NCBI GenBank assembly: GCA_020425605.1
Contig: JAGQRH010000005.1
Span: forward strand, 139,850-175,458
Direction: 5' to 3'
Length of the DNA: 35,609 nucleotides
Source of the DNA: Planctomycetota bacterium
GTDB lineage: Bacteria; Planctomycetota; UBA8742; UBA2392
The notes beneath the pieces are model-generated. The model did no database searches, was not told the origin of the DNA, and worked only from the letters and a program-made list of their open reading frames with translations. Position numbers and translations under genes: made by a program. Positions 16,698 to 24,462 of this stretch are shown one piece after another (position 1 is the first letter of the stretch; each line of letters opens with the position of its first letter).

Positions 16698-18434
16698 TCA
16701 CCTGCACTGGGCGCAAAGCTCAATGGCCTTGCGCGTCCACCAGCTGGTGGGTGCGATCTCGGTAAACCTGCGGAATCCGCTGATCGCCTTCTGGAACTCG
16801 CCCAGTTGCATCTGCAGTGCCGCAGCAGAGTAAACGGCCGCGCGGTGCCCCGCGTCCAGCTTGATGGCCTTGTTCAGCCGCGGCAGCACGCGCTCTCGGA
16901 TGGTTGCTTCGTTGCGCGGGTCCAGCAGCCATTCGATTACGGCTGCGCGGTACTCTCGCTCGGCCGTCTCAGCGGCCTCGGCGGATTCGCGAAGCGCCTG
17001 GACCAGCTGATGCTCACTTCGGCCACGCAGGTCATAGGGCACCCAGGGCTGTTCCTTGTTCGGTGCGATGTGGCGCTCAAACCACTCACGCGTCTCGCGC
17101 GGCAGGACATCTTCGCCAATGGCTTCGCTTGCCATCCACGCGACGTAGTCGCGCACCAGCCCATTGCGGAGCTTCAGGTTCGCGCGAACGCTGCGATTGG
17201 CGGGTATGCTCTCGCGGTAGCTCGCCAACAGGGCCTTGTTCAGCTCGGTCGCGTCGACCTCGAGGCGGTACATGATGGCGGCATGCGCCAGGCTCTCGAT
17301 TGCGGAGCCCGTACAGCGTTGCGGGACAACCCAGCGGTTGCGCCCGGAATCGTAGACGCCGTCGCCGACTCCCGGCGCCAGCAGCAACTCAGGCGGCCCA
17401 AAGCGTGCCGCGAGTGGGTTGTCGATCAGGCGAGGATCGAAGCGCAGTATGTGGGCGATGCTGTCCGCAGCGATATTCGGGTCGATGTACTCAACCTCAC
17501 TATCCACAGGCACGGCGCATTCGGTTACGTGCGCGTAGCGTGCTGCCAGCCGCAACAGTCCGGCCACCGCGTCCAGCTCCCGGCGGACGGCCTTCTTCAC
17601 TTCCGCATCCGTCACGCGGCGCGCGGCCGCCTGTTGCTCCAGGATCTGCTGCTCGAGTCCGCGGCGCTTTCCATGCAATTCAAGCAGGTGGCCGACGCTG
17701 GCTTCCACGGCCTCGGATGCCGCGAGGGCTGCCGCGGCGATAGCGCTGCGTTTCTCATCGACCTCGCCCGTGAGTGGGGAGAGGATTGCGGCGATCTGCT
17801 CCCGACGGGATTCGACGAAGTGACGGATGGTGCCCCATGTCTTGTGATCGTCGTGTGGCAAGGACCCGGCCTTGTCACGTATCTCCAGTCGCTTGTACTG
17901 CTCAAGCTTCTCGTCGGTCTCGGCAAACAGGCGCAGAACGTGAGCGCAGCGTGGGTTGTCGCCCAGCAACTCGTTCACGCGCGCATCCCGATAGCGGATG
18001 TGCACGAGATGAGTTTCAGGCCAGAGATCGATGTCGCGCTGCAGGGTGTCGAGGTTAGCCTGGTACTCCGAGATCGCGTCACGGCGCAGGGCATCGTCCA
18101 GGACGGCGGCGAGCGAGTCATGCATCAGCACAACGCCTTCGACGATCGCGCCCCTATCCAGCTTGTGCCGGGCTTCATCAAGAGCCTCGGAGTCGAACAG
18201 GCCGAAGTCAATCAGTGCTCGTTCCTGATCTCCCAGCAGCAGGTCTTCGTCAACCTTTGGTACTGAAGCCAGGCAGATGGCGCGTACGGCCGACCACCAT
18301 GCTGCGTTCAGGTTTGCGCGGCGGTCTTCGAGCGTCGGCGCGTCGGGGGGCAGTTCACGCCCTTCCTCAAGCTCCCGTGTGCTCAGGAACTCTTTCAGTG
18401 CTGCCTTCAGATCTTCGTGCGTCTCGTTCGACAT
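16698..18434 (-). CDS. uncharacterised protein with C-terminal TPR-like helices
   Basis: About 578 residues, mostly alpha-helical and rich in Glu, Arg and Ala, without a signal peptide or membrane segment, so probably cytosolic. The C-terminus resembles tetratricopeptide helices (LNKAIKLDAGHRAAVYSAAALQMQLGEFQKAISGFRRFTEIAPTSWWTRKAIEL), with the familiar Ala/Gly/Phe spacing and a closing proline. A central helical stretch (about residues 175-300) may form coiled coils. I do not recognise the rest. ATG 18434 is chosen although the frame is open to 18641, because the upstream part overlaps tyrA. It begins 17 bases after the tyrA stop, as the last gene of the nusA-led block. Confidence 0.7.
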   Translation of the reverse strand: MSNETHEDLKAALKEFLSTRELEEGRELPPDAPTLEDRRANLNAAWWSAVRAICLASVPKVDEDLLLGDQERALIDFGLFDSEALDEARHKLDRGAIVEGVVLMHDSLAAVLDDALRRDAISEYQANLDTLQRDIDLWPETHLVHIRYRDARVNELLGDNPRCAHVLRLFAETDEKLEQYKRLEIRDKAGSLPHDDHKTWGTIRHFVESRREQIAAILSPLTGEVDEKRSAIAAAALAASEAVEASVGHLLELHGKRRGLEQQILEQQAAARRVTDAEVKKAVRRELDAVAGLLRLAARYAHVTECAVPVDSEVEYIDPNIAADSIAHILRFDPRLIDNPLAARFGPPELLLAPGVGDGVYDSGRNRWVVPQRCTGSAIESLAHAAIMYRLEVDATELNKALLASYRESIPANRSVRANLKLRNGLVRDYVAWMASEAIGEDVLPRETREWFERHIAPNKEQPWVPYDLRGRSEHQLVQALRESAEAAETAEREYRAAVIEWLLDPRNEATIRERVLPRLNKAIKLDAGHRAAVYSAAALQMQLGEFQKAISGFRRFTEIAPTSWWTRKAIELCAQCR

Positions 18435-18451
18435 GCTTGCCCCGGCCGAAA

Positions 18452-19594
18452 TCAGGCACTGCCTTGTTGCCTCGCAACTTCGCGGTCTTCCAGCAGCGCC
18501 CGCAGCTCGTTTGCCTGGCCGAACCACTTGTCCAGCGGCTCCTGGAAATTGACTGCCATCTCCAGCTCGGTCAGGTACGACTTCAGGCGCTGCAGGTCTG
18601 CGATCAGCTCGGGCTTCAGTGCGACGGTCAAGTCGTTCCAAAGGTGCGCCGGAGATGCTGCCAGCCGGGTCATTTCCAGCAGCGCCGGGCCGGCCACGCC
18701 CTTGTCACGTCGTCCGGCCGTGAGCATCAGCGCCGTCGAGATCAGCTGCGGCAGGTGACTCACGGCTGCCATCGCGCGGTCGTGTTCCCCGGGAGACATG
18801 AGGCGGACCGTTGCGCCGACGCTCTCTATCAGCGAGCCAAGCCGATTCAACTTGTCTACCGGATCATGTGGATCCGGCGTCAGGACCCATGCGCGGTCTT
18901 CGAACAACCGGGCGTCGCTGTGCTCGAAGCCATTCCGCGCTTTTCCCGCCATCGGGTGGCCACCGACAAAGTATGGGGCGTCCGGGAAATTGAATGCCTC
19001 CTGGGCGGCCTGCACCACGGCTTGTTTCACTCCGACAACGTCGGTGACGATGGCGTCCTTGGGGACATCCTGCGCCAGCGTTGGCAGCAGCTCAATGGTT
19101 CTGGCCAGCGGCGTGCAAAGGAACACGACGTCCGCGCGCTTTACCGCCTTGTCGCCGTTGGTGGGGGACTCCAGGCTGTCAAATAGACCGCTTTGGCCGG
19201 CAGCGGGCAGTCGGGCATCGAGATCCACTCCGACGATCTGGTGCTCAGGCTGGCATGTCTTCAACGCGCGTGCCAGGGATCCGCCGATCAGGCCGATCCC
19301 GATGATCGCGATCTTCATCGGCTCGGGCGGCCTGCGATGGCGTGAAACGCTGGTACGGGTCAGCTGCAGCAACGCGCTACGGAAGTCGGCAGCCTCTTCC
19401 GGTCTCAGGTTTTCCAGCTCGGCGCCGCGCGCGGCGTTCAGCATGGTGTGCTCGCGCTCGGCGTCGCGCAGCGGCATGCCCGCGCTTCGTTTGGCTTCGG
19501 AAATCTGACGCGCCAGCGCGATCCGCTGGTCCAACAGCTTCAGCATCGCGGCATCGATGCGGTCCACTTCCTCGCGCAGGGCGGAGATGTCCAT
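18452..19594 (-). CDS. tyrA: bifunctional chorismate mutase / prephenate dehydrogenase
   Basis: A 380-residue fusion for tyrosine synthesis. Residues 1-88 are an AroQ chorismate mutase with the active-site set seen in E. coli at a constant offset of four: Arg7, Arg24, Lys35, Asp44, Arg47, Glu48. From Met93 the prephenate dehydrogenase begins with MKIAIIGIGLIGGSLARAL (GxGxxG at 99-104). It continues with VVFLCTPL, DVVGVK and the conserved substrate-binding GGHPMAGKARNGFEHSDARLF. It converts chorismate to prephenate and then oxidatively decarboxylates it to 4-hydroxyphenylpyruvate with NAD. GAGGAAGTC directly before ATG 19594 supports that start over 19636. It follows secDF by 65 bases in the same direction. 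Confidence 0.95.
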   Translation of the reverse strand: MDISALREEVDRIDAAMLKLLDQRIALARQISEAKRSAGMPLRDAEREHTMLNAARGAELENLRPEEAADFRSALLQLTRTSVSRHRRPPEPMKIAIIGIGLIGGSLARALKTCQPEHQIVGVDLDARLPAAGQSGLFDSLESPTNGDKAVKRADVVFLCTPLARTIELLPTLAQDVPKDAIVTDVVGVKQAVVQAAQEAFNFPDAPYFVGGHPMAGKARNGFEHSDARLFEDRAWVLTPDPHDPVDKLNRLGSLIESVGATVRLMSPGEHDRAMAAVSHLPQLISTALMLTAGRRDKGVAGPALLEMTRLAASPAHLWNDLTVALKPELIADLQRLKSYLTELEMAVNFQEPLDKWFGQANELRALLEDREVARQQGSA

Positions 19595-19659
19595 GACTTC
19601 CTCAAAGAAAAGGGCGACCTGCACAGGCCGCCCCATTCTATTGCGATTGTCGCCGATGG

Positions 19660-22600
19660 TTAGTCTTTCTTGTCGGCGTCGTCCTTCTTCTCTTCGGCCT
19701 TGCCTTCATCACTCTTGGCGTCCGGCTTCGATTCCTTCTTGGGCTCTTCCTTCTTGTCTTCCTTCTTGTCGTCGTCTTCGAAGTCCTTGGCGTCCGGCTC
19801 TTCGACGTCGGCAGTGTCTTCAACCTTTGCGACTTCCACGTGCTCTTCCTCCGTCAGGTCCATAAGGGCACCCTCACCACGGCGGTCGAAGAACAACAGG
19901 ATCGGGCCGGCAATGTAGATCGAGCTGAAGGTACCGACCACAATGCCCGCCGTCATCGCAAACGCGAAGCCCTTCAGTAGAGGGCCGCCGAGGAACAGCA
20001 TCGCCAGCGTCGTCACGGCCGTGGTACCCGAGGTCATCACGGTTCGCGACAGCATCTGGTTGATCGAAGTGTTGATGATCTCCTTCAACGGGGTCTTGCC
20101 GCCGGTTGCGAGGCGGTCACTGCGCAGGTTCTCGCGGATACGGTCGAAGTTGATGATCGTGTCGTTCAACGAATAGCCGATCACCGTCAGCACGGCCGCG
20201 ACCACGGTCAGGTCAATCTTGATGTCCGCCCCGAAGTAGTCGGCAATACCAATCAGGCCGACAACCACGAAGCTGTCGTGCAACAGAGCGACCACGGCTG
20301 CGAGGCCCCAGGCAACACTTGCAAACCGGATACGGATGTAGATCACTACGACCACAAGCGCCGCCACGATGGCAAACAGCGCGCGCCACTGTGACTCGGC
20401 CGCAACCGTCGCGCCGATTGCGCTGCTTAGCAGGAATCGCTTGCTGATTTCATTGCCTTCCGGCTGCTGGCCCTTGAGCCATTCAGAAACGGCCGAATTC
20501 ACCGCTGCCGCGACACTGCCGAAGTTGGCGGGGTCGGTCGGATCGGGACTGAAGGTCAGCGGGCCGTCGCTGGTGATGTCGAACACGCGGTCTTCTTCTG
20601 CATCCGGAGTGCCGGGCAGGACCCTGAGGCGAGTTGCGGCCAGTGGTCCATCGGTAACGGCCTGGACCGTAGCCGTAAAGTCCTTGACCGAGACCTTCTC
20701 GAGCAATGCCACGTGGATATTGAGAACGGCCTGCGTTGCGAAGTATTCGTAGGTCGGCTCACCGTCGAGTTTGATCTGACGGGCGGGGTCAATGAAGTAC
20801 TTCTCAATTGCAGCCTTGAAACGTTCGCGCTTCGACGCGAGGTCCTGCTCGTCTGAAATCACGACGTTCCGGATCTCGACGGTGTACTTTTCCCGGTCCC
20901 CGGCGGCGTTGCGGTCAGGGATCGAAGGAATGATGACGTCGGCATCTGCAGCAGCCAGATCACCGAACCAGATGGCGCGTTTCTCACGTGGCGTCTCGGG
21001 CTTTTCGCCCCAACCGTCATTGGTTGCAACCCATGGCTTGTCAAAGCCATCGGGGTACTGCTCGGCGAATGCAGCGGGATCCGCGAGCTGGAAGCGCATG
21101 CTTGCGCGCAGCGTCGCCTGCTTTACTCCCGAGGTGGTAGGCAACCAGCCCTCGTCGACCATGTTGTCAGCGAAGACGTTCTCAAGCTCGCCCTGCAACA
21201 TCCGGGTGGTTTCTTCCGGATCCTGGCTTTCCCACTCGGTGCGCATCGGGAAACGGAAGTCGAAGCGGTCGGCCTTGCCGCCTTCGAGGTCGCTGCCGAG
21301 ACGGAACACGGGCTGGACTTCGACGCTCTCGGCCCAGTCGAACTTGGCCTGGCCGGTATTCTCGTCGATGAGCTTGGCCGCGATCTCGTCGCGCTCGTAG
21401 CCTTCCTTCATCTGGATGCGGAAGGTGTGGCCACCGCGGAACTCGATGCCGAGAACCTCGGAGCCGTGAACGACCATGAAGCTACCACCGAGGGTCACCA
21501 TGATGATGGCGGCAAAGATGCCCGGCACCATCAGCCTCAGCCAGTTGATGTTTCGATTACGGGCGAAGCCCAGTCCCGCCATCTTGAACTGCGCATCGCG
21601 CTTGATGTTCAGGATGCCCATCACCATCGCCTTGTAGGCCGCAAGCGATGTGTAAAGCGTGGCCACGATGCCCATGGCAAGTGTGAGCGCGAACCCCTGG
21701 ATCGGTCCTGAGCCAACCTTGTAGAGAATCAACGCCGTCAGCAGGGTAGTCACGTTTGAGTCGACGATGGCCGATAAGGCGTTCTTGAAGCCCTCCTCGA
21801 CGGCGCCTCTCGTGTTCTGGTTCTTTTCGCGTTCTTCTCGTATTCGCTCGTTGATCAGGATGTTGGCATCGATAGCCATGCCGATCGTCAGCACCACGCC
21901 CGCGATACCGGGCATGGTCAGAGTGCCGAGACCGGCCGACATCGCGCCCATGATCAGCAGCACGACCATCACGAGGTTGAAGATGGTCAGCAGGCCAAGC
22001 CCGCGGTAGACAAGCAGTGCGAAGGCGAACACACCGATCGCGCCGATCACGAGCGACCACAGGCCGCGCTTGACGGCTTCGGCGCCTTCGCTCGGGCCGA
22101 CGCTTTCTTCACCTTCCAGCTTGAGCTTGACGTTCAACGAGCCGGACTTCAGCACGTTGATGATGTCGTCGCGCTCCTGCGTGTTGAAGTTACCGCTGAG
22201 CTGCACGCTGCCGCTGATGGTGTCTTCGATTGAGTAGGCGCTGTAGACCTGGTCGTCGATGATGACGGCCAGCAATCGCGGGTCTTCACCACCGCTGGCA
22301 GCCTTTTTGTGCTTGCGCGTCAGTGCCTCGAAGCGCGCGACCGCGAGGCCCTTCAGGTCGAAGCTGACGGCCATGCGGCCCTGACGGTCGGTGCTGGGCT
22401 GGATGTTGTCCAGGTCTTTGCCGCCGATGCTGTAGTCGTCGATGATCTGTACCGGGACGTACTTGTTGCCTGCGGCGTCTGTCTTGACCAGCGCGCTGGA
22501 GACGTCGTCCTTGGCAAGCTTCAGCCACTTGTACTTGTAGCCCTCATCGTCCGGCACCTTGGGGTACTCGAGCTTGCTGAACTCGCCGTCTTCGGCGGCC

Positions 22601-23358
22601 AGCACACGCATTTCGAGTTTGCCGGTGGTCTGCAACAGCTGCTTGTAGCGGGCAGTCTCCGCCGAGGTGCTGAACTCCGGCAGCTTGACCTCAATACGGT
22701 TCTCGCCCAGCGGGGCAATGTTCAACTCGGTGATGCCGGTCGTGCCGAGGCGCCGGTTGAGTGTCTCGATCGTGGGCCCGACGAGGTTCTTGTCGTCCTT
22801 GCGCTGCTTGGCTGTGTTCCACGTCAGGTAGTAGCGCTTGAGGGCGTCGGCGCGGCCTTCATCGAACAGCCCGGGCACGTTGTTCAGCAGGTCGAAGTCT
22901 TCCGGCGCCCACATGTCGACGGCCAGGTCACCGCCGTTGATGACGTCGCCGAACTTCTTGCGCGCGTCGTCCGAAAGCTTGTCTTCGCGGCCTTGCAGCG
23001 GCTCAAGCAGCTCGCGGACCTTCTTTTCGGCCTCGACCATGTCCTGCTGCACGAGTACGTAGCGCAGGGATGAGCCACCCTTGAGGTCCTGGCCAAGGTT
23101 CCACTTGTAGTCGTGCAACGGCCAGCGGAAACGCGAGCCGACGGTCAGGACCTTGTCGTCGTTGCGATCGCGCAACTGGAAGTCGGCGTCGGTGCCCTCG
23201 AATTCATCGCGGTCGATGACGCCGTTGTCGTTCTTGTCGTTCTGTGCCAGATACTCGGCGTCCACTTCGGCCGGGTTCGGGCCCGGCTTGGGAATGGCAA
23301 GGTAGATGCCGAAGATCAGGAAAATGATCGGGTGCCAGCGCTTAAGAAAGTCCCACAT
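19660..23358 (-). CDS. secDF: SecD-SecF fusion protein translocase subunit with EF-hand
   Basis: A 1232-residue fusion of the two RND-type Sec accessory subunits that use proton flux to pull proteins from SecYEG. After TM1 (about residues 9-23), an EF-hand loop D41-E52 (DKNDNGVIDRDE) and a degenerate second loop from D64 come before the SecD signature DLKGG (91-95). The SecD half follows with IDDQVYSAYSIEDTISGSVQLSGNF and five helices (GIAGVVLTIGMAIDANILINERIREE). The SecF half begins near residue 620, with IEFRGG near 637-642, and ends with GYSLNDTIINFDRIRENLR. The SecF periplasmic insert is about 350 residues, much longer than in E. coli. A charged Lys/Glu/Asp tail covers the last 60 residues. 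AGGA 8 bases before ATG 23358 fixes the start. Confidence 0.95.
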   Translation of the reverse strand: MWDFLKRWHPIIFLIFGIYLAIPKPGPNPAEVDAEYLAQNDKNDNGVIDRDEFEGTDADFQLRDRNDDKVLTVGSRFRWPLHDYKWNLGQDLKGGSSLRYVLVQQDMVEAEKKVRELLEPLQGREDKLSDDARKKFGDVINGGDLAVDMWAPEDFDLLNNVPGLFDEGRADALKRYYLTWNTAKQRKDDKNLVGPTIETLNRRLGTTGITELNIAPLGENRIEVKLPEFSTSAETARYKQLLQTTGKLEMRVLAAEDGEFSKLEYPKVPDDEGYKYKWLKLAKDDVSSALVKTDAAGNKYVPVQIIDDYSIGGKDLDNIQPSTDRQGRMAVSFDLKGLAVARFEALTRKHKKAASGGEDPRLLAVIIDDQVYSAYSIEDTISGSVQLSGNFNTQERDDIINVLKSGSLNVKLKLEGEESVGPSEGAEAVKRGLWSLVIGAIGVFAFALLVYRGLGLLTIFNLVMVVLLIMGAMSAGLGTLTMPGIAGVVLTIGMAIDANILINERIREEREKNQNTRGAVEEGFKNALSAIVDSNVTTLLTALILYKVGSGPIQGFALTLAMGIVATLYTSLAAYKAMVMGILNIKRDAQFKMAGLGFARNRNINWLRLMVPGIFAAIIMVTLGGSFMVVHGSEVLGIEFRGGHTFRIQMKEGYERDEIAAKLIDENTGQAKFDWAESVEVQPVFRLGSDLEGGKADRFDFRFPMRTEWESQDPEETTRMLQGELENVFADNMVDEGWLPTTSGVKQATLRASMRFQLADPAAFAEQYPDGFDKPWVATNDGWGEKPETPREKRAIWFGDLAAADADVIIPSIPDRNAAGDREKYTVEIRNVVISDEQDLASKRERFKAAIEKYFIDPARQIKLDGEPTYEYFATQAVLNIHVALLEKVSVKDFTATVQAVTDGPLAATRLRVLPGTPDAEEDRVFDITSDGPLTFSPDPTDPANFGSVAAAVNSAVSEWLKGQQPEGNEISKRFLLSSAIGATVAAESQWRALFAIVAALVVVVIYIRIRFASVAWGLAAVVALLHDSFVVVGLIGIADYFGADIKIDLTVVAAVLTVIGYSLNDTIINFDRIRENLRSDRLATGGKTPLKEIINTSINQMLSRTVMTSGTTAVTTLAMLFLGGPLLKGFAFAMTAGIVVGTFSSIYIAGPILLFFDRRGEGALMDLTEEEHVEVAKVEDTADVEEPDAKDFEDDDKKEDKKEEPKKESKPDAKSDEGKAEEKKDDADKKD

Positions 23359-23481
23359 GTTTTGCGTCCTAGTCGGCTGCACGGCTCAGTGCACGTGCGA
23401 GTCAAAGTCAGAGAGTATTGGAGTTCTGCAGCTGGACTGAATGGACTGACCTGATCGGGCAATCCGCAATCCGAGAGTTTG

Positions 23482-23970
23482 CTAGCGCAGCGGCGGGGGG
23501 CGCGCTGTGTGCGTGAGGTTGAGGCTGAATGGCAACTGCAGCCGGGGTGGCTGCCAGTGGGTCTGAAGTCCGGGTGGGGGCAGGTCCAGTGACAGCAGCG
23601 CGCCGCCAAGGGCTGTCAACGGCTGGGTGATGGAGTCGCCCAGTAGTGTCGGACGCGGCGTGTCATCAGCCAGCTTGCAGGTCGGCACCTCGAACAGCGT
23701 CGGCACAACGGCCTGGATCAGTGAAACATCGTTGATGAGCGCAAGCGAGCGCTGGCCGTCGTCCAGGTCCGTGCGGACGTCATTGGCCGAGTCGCCAAAG
23801 TCCGCCACTTGCTGCAGCATGCGGGCACACTGTACGGGGTCGAGTACGCGGGCGTAACTGAGAGTGTCGCCCAGCGAAGTCAGCAGGTGCAGGCGGGGCA
23901 GGTCCGCATAGCTGGCCAGCGCTGCGATCAGCAGCGTGGCAACTACCATGCGTTTGTTGGCCTTGCCCAT
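23482..23970 (-). CDS. small exported protein of unknown function in the Sec gene cluster
   Basis: 162 residues with a basic N-terminus and a short hydrophobic export segment (MVVATLLIAALASYADL). The next part is helical with two cysteines (VQCARMLQQV and PTCKLADD), and the C-terminus is proline-rich (LDLPPPGLQTHWQPPRLQLP). AGG lies about 7 bases before ATG 23970, and the start is 7 bases after the yajC stop, so it is probably co-translated with yajC. It precedes secDF by 123 bases. I do not recognise the family. The position between yajC and secDF suggests an envelope role, perhaps with the Sec machinery, but no motif proves it. Confidence 0.65.
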   Translation of the reverse strand: MGKANKRMVVATLLIAALASYADLPRLHLLTSLGDTLSYARVLDPVQCARMLQQVADFGDSANDVRTDLDDGQRSLALINDVSLIQAVVPTLFEVPTCKLADDTPRPTLLGDSITQPLTALGGALLSLDLPPPGLQTHWQPPRLQLPFSLNLTHTARPPPLR

Positions 23971-23977
23971 GGCTTGC

Positions 23978-24430
23978 CTACTTCTTTGCCGTCTCTTTGG
24001 TGGCTTCTTTGGACGATTCCTTCACTTCCGCCTTGGCGGGAGCGCTGTCGTCGTCCTTCACGCTTGAGCGCTTCTCGTCAAAGATCTTGGCGATCGCGGC
24101 TGTGGCGTAGGTTGAATAGACCTTCTTGTCTTCGTCGATCACCACGCGGACTTCGTCAGCCTCGGGATCAACCTTGTCGACGCGCGCGATCAGGCCGCTG
24201 CTCAGCATGACGCGCGTGCCCTTTTCGAGCTGCTTGATCTTGTTCTTGTGCTCGGCTTCCTGACGTTTACGGCTGCGTGAGCTGAAGAACCACATCACCA
24301 GCAGCACGGCGCCCATCAGCACGAACAGCGGCATCATGGATGGCTGCTCCGGCTGGGCACCCTGCGCGGGTGCACCTTCCGCAGGCGCGCCTTCCTGGCC
24401 TATGAACTGCAAACCCATGAATTGCGACAC
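23978..24430 (-). CDS. yajC: Sec translocon accessory protein YajC
   Basis: A 150-residue YajC, the small membrane protein that associates with SecDF. After a Gly/Ala/Pro/Gln-rich N-terminal tail (residues 11-30) comes the single membrane helix (PLFVLMGAVLLVMWFF), then the family signature SRSRKRQEAEHKNKIKQLEKGTRVMLSSGLIARVDKV. A charged Lys/Glu tail follows. The start is GTG 24430, supported by AAGGA 8 bases upstream; the in-frame ATG four codons later lacks a comparable site. It begins 32 bases after the infB stop. Confidence 0.93.
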   Translation of the reverse strand: MSQFMGLQFIGQEGAPAEGAPAQGAQPEQPSMMPLFVLMGAVLLVMWFFSSRSRKRQEAEHKNKIKQLEKGTRVMLSSGLIARVDKVDPEADEVRVVIDEDKKVYSTYATAAIAKIFDEKRSSVKDDDSAPAKAEVKESSKEATKETAKK

Positions 24431-24462
24431 TTGTGTTTCCTTATGTCAGCTCAATGTCAGTA

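Noticed and set aside
16806..18266. A 486-codon open frame on the plus strand opposite the TPR-like gene
   Set aside because: It is the antisense shadow of a GC-rich coding gene: no ribosome site, no recognisable domain, and Gln/Arg/Val-rich shadow composition. The minus-strand frame has a better start, operon spacing and TPR-like sequence.
22309..23073. A 254-codon plus-strand frame inside secDF
   Set aside because: It is antisense to the clearly conserved SecD P1 domain and has no start signals.
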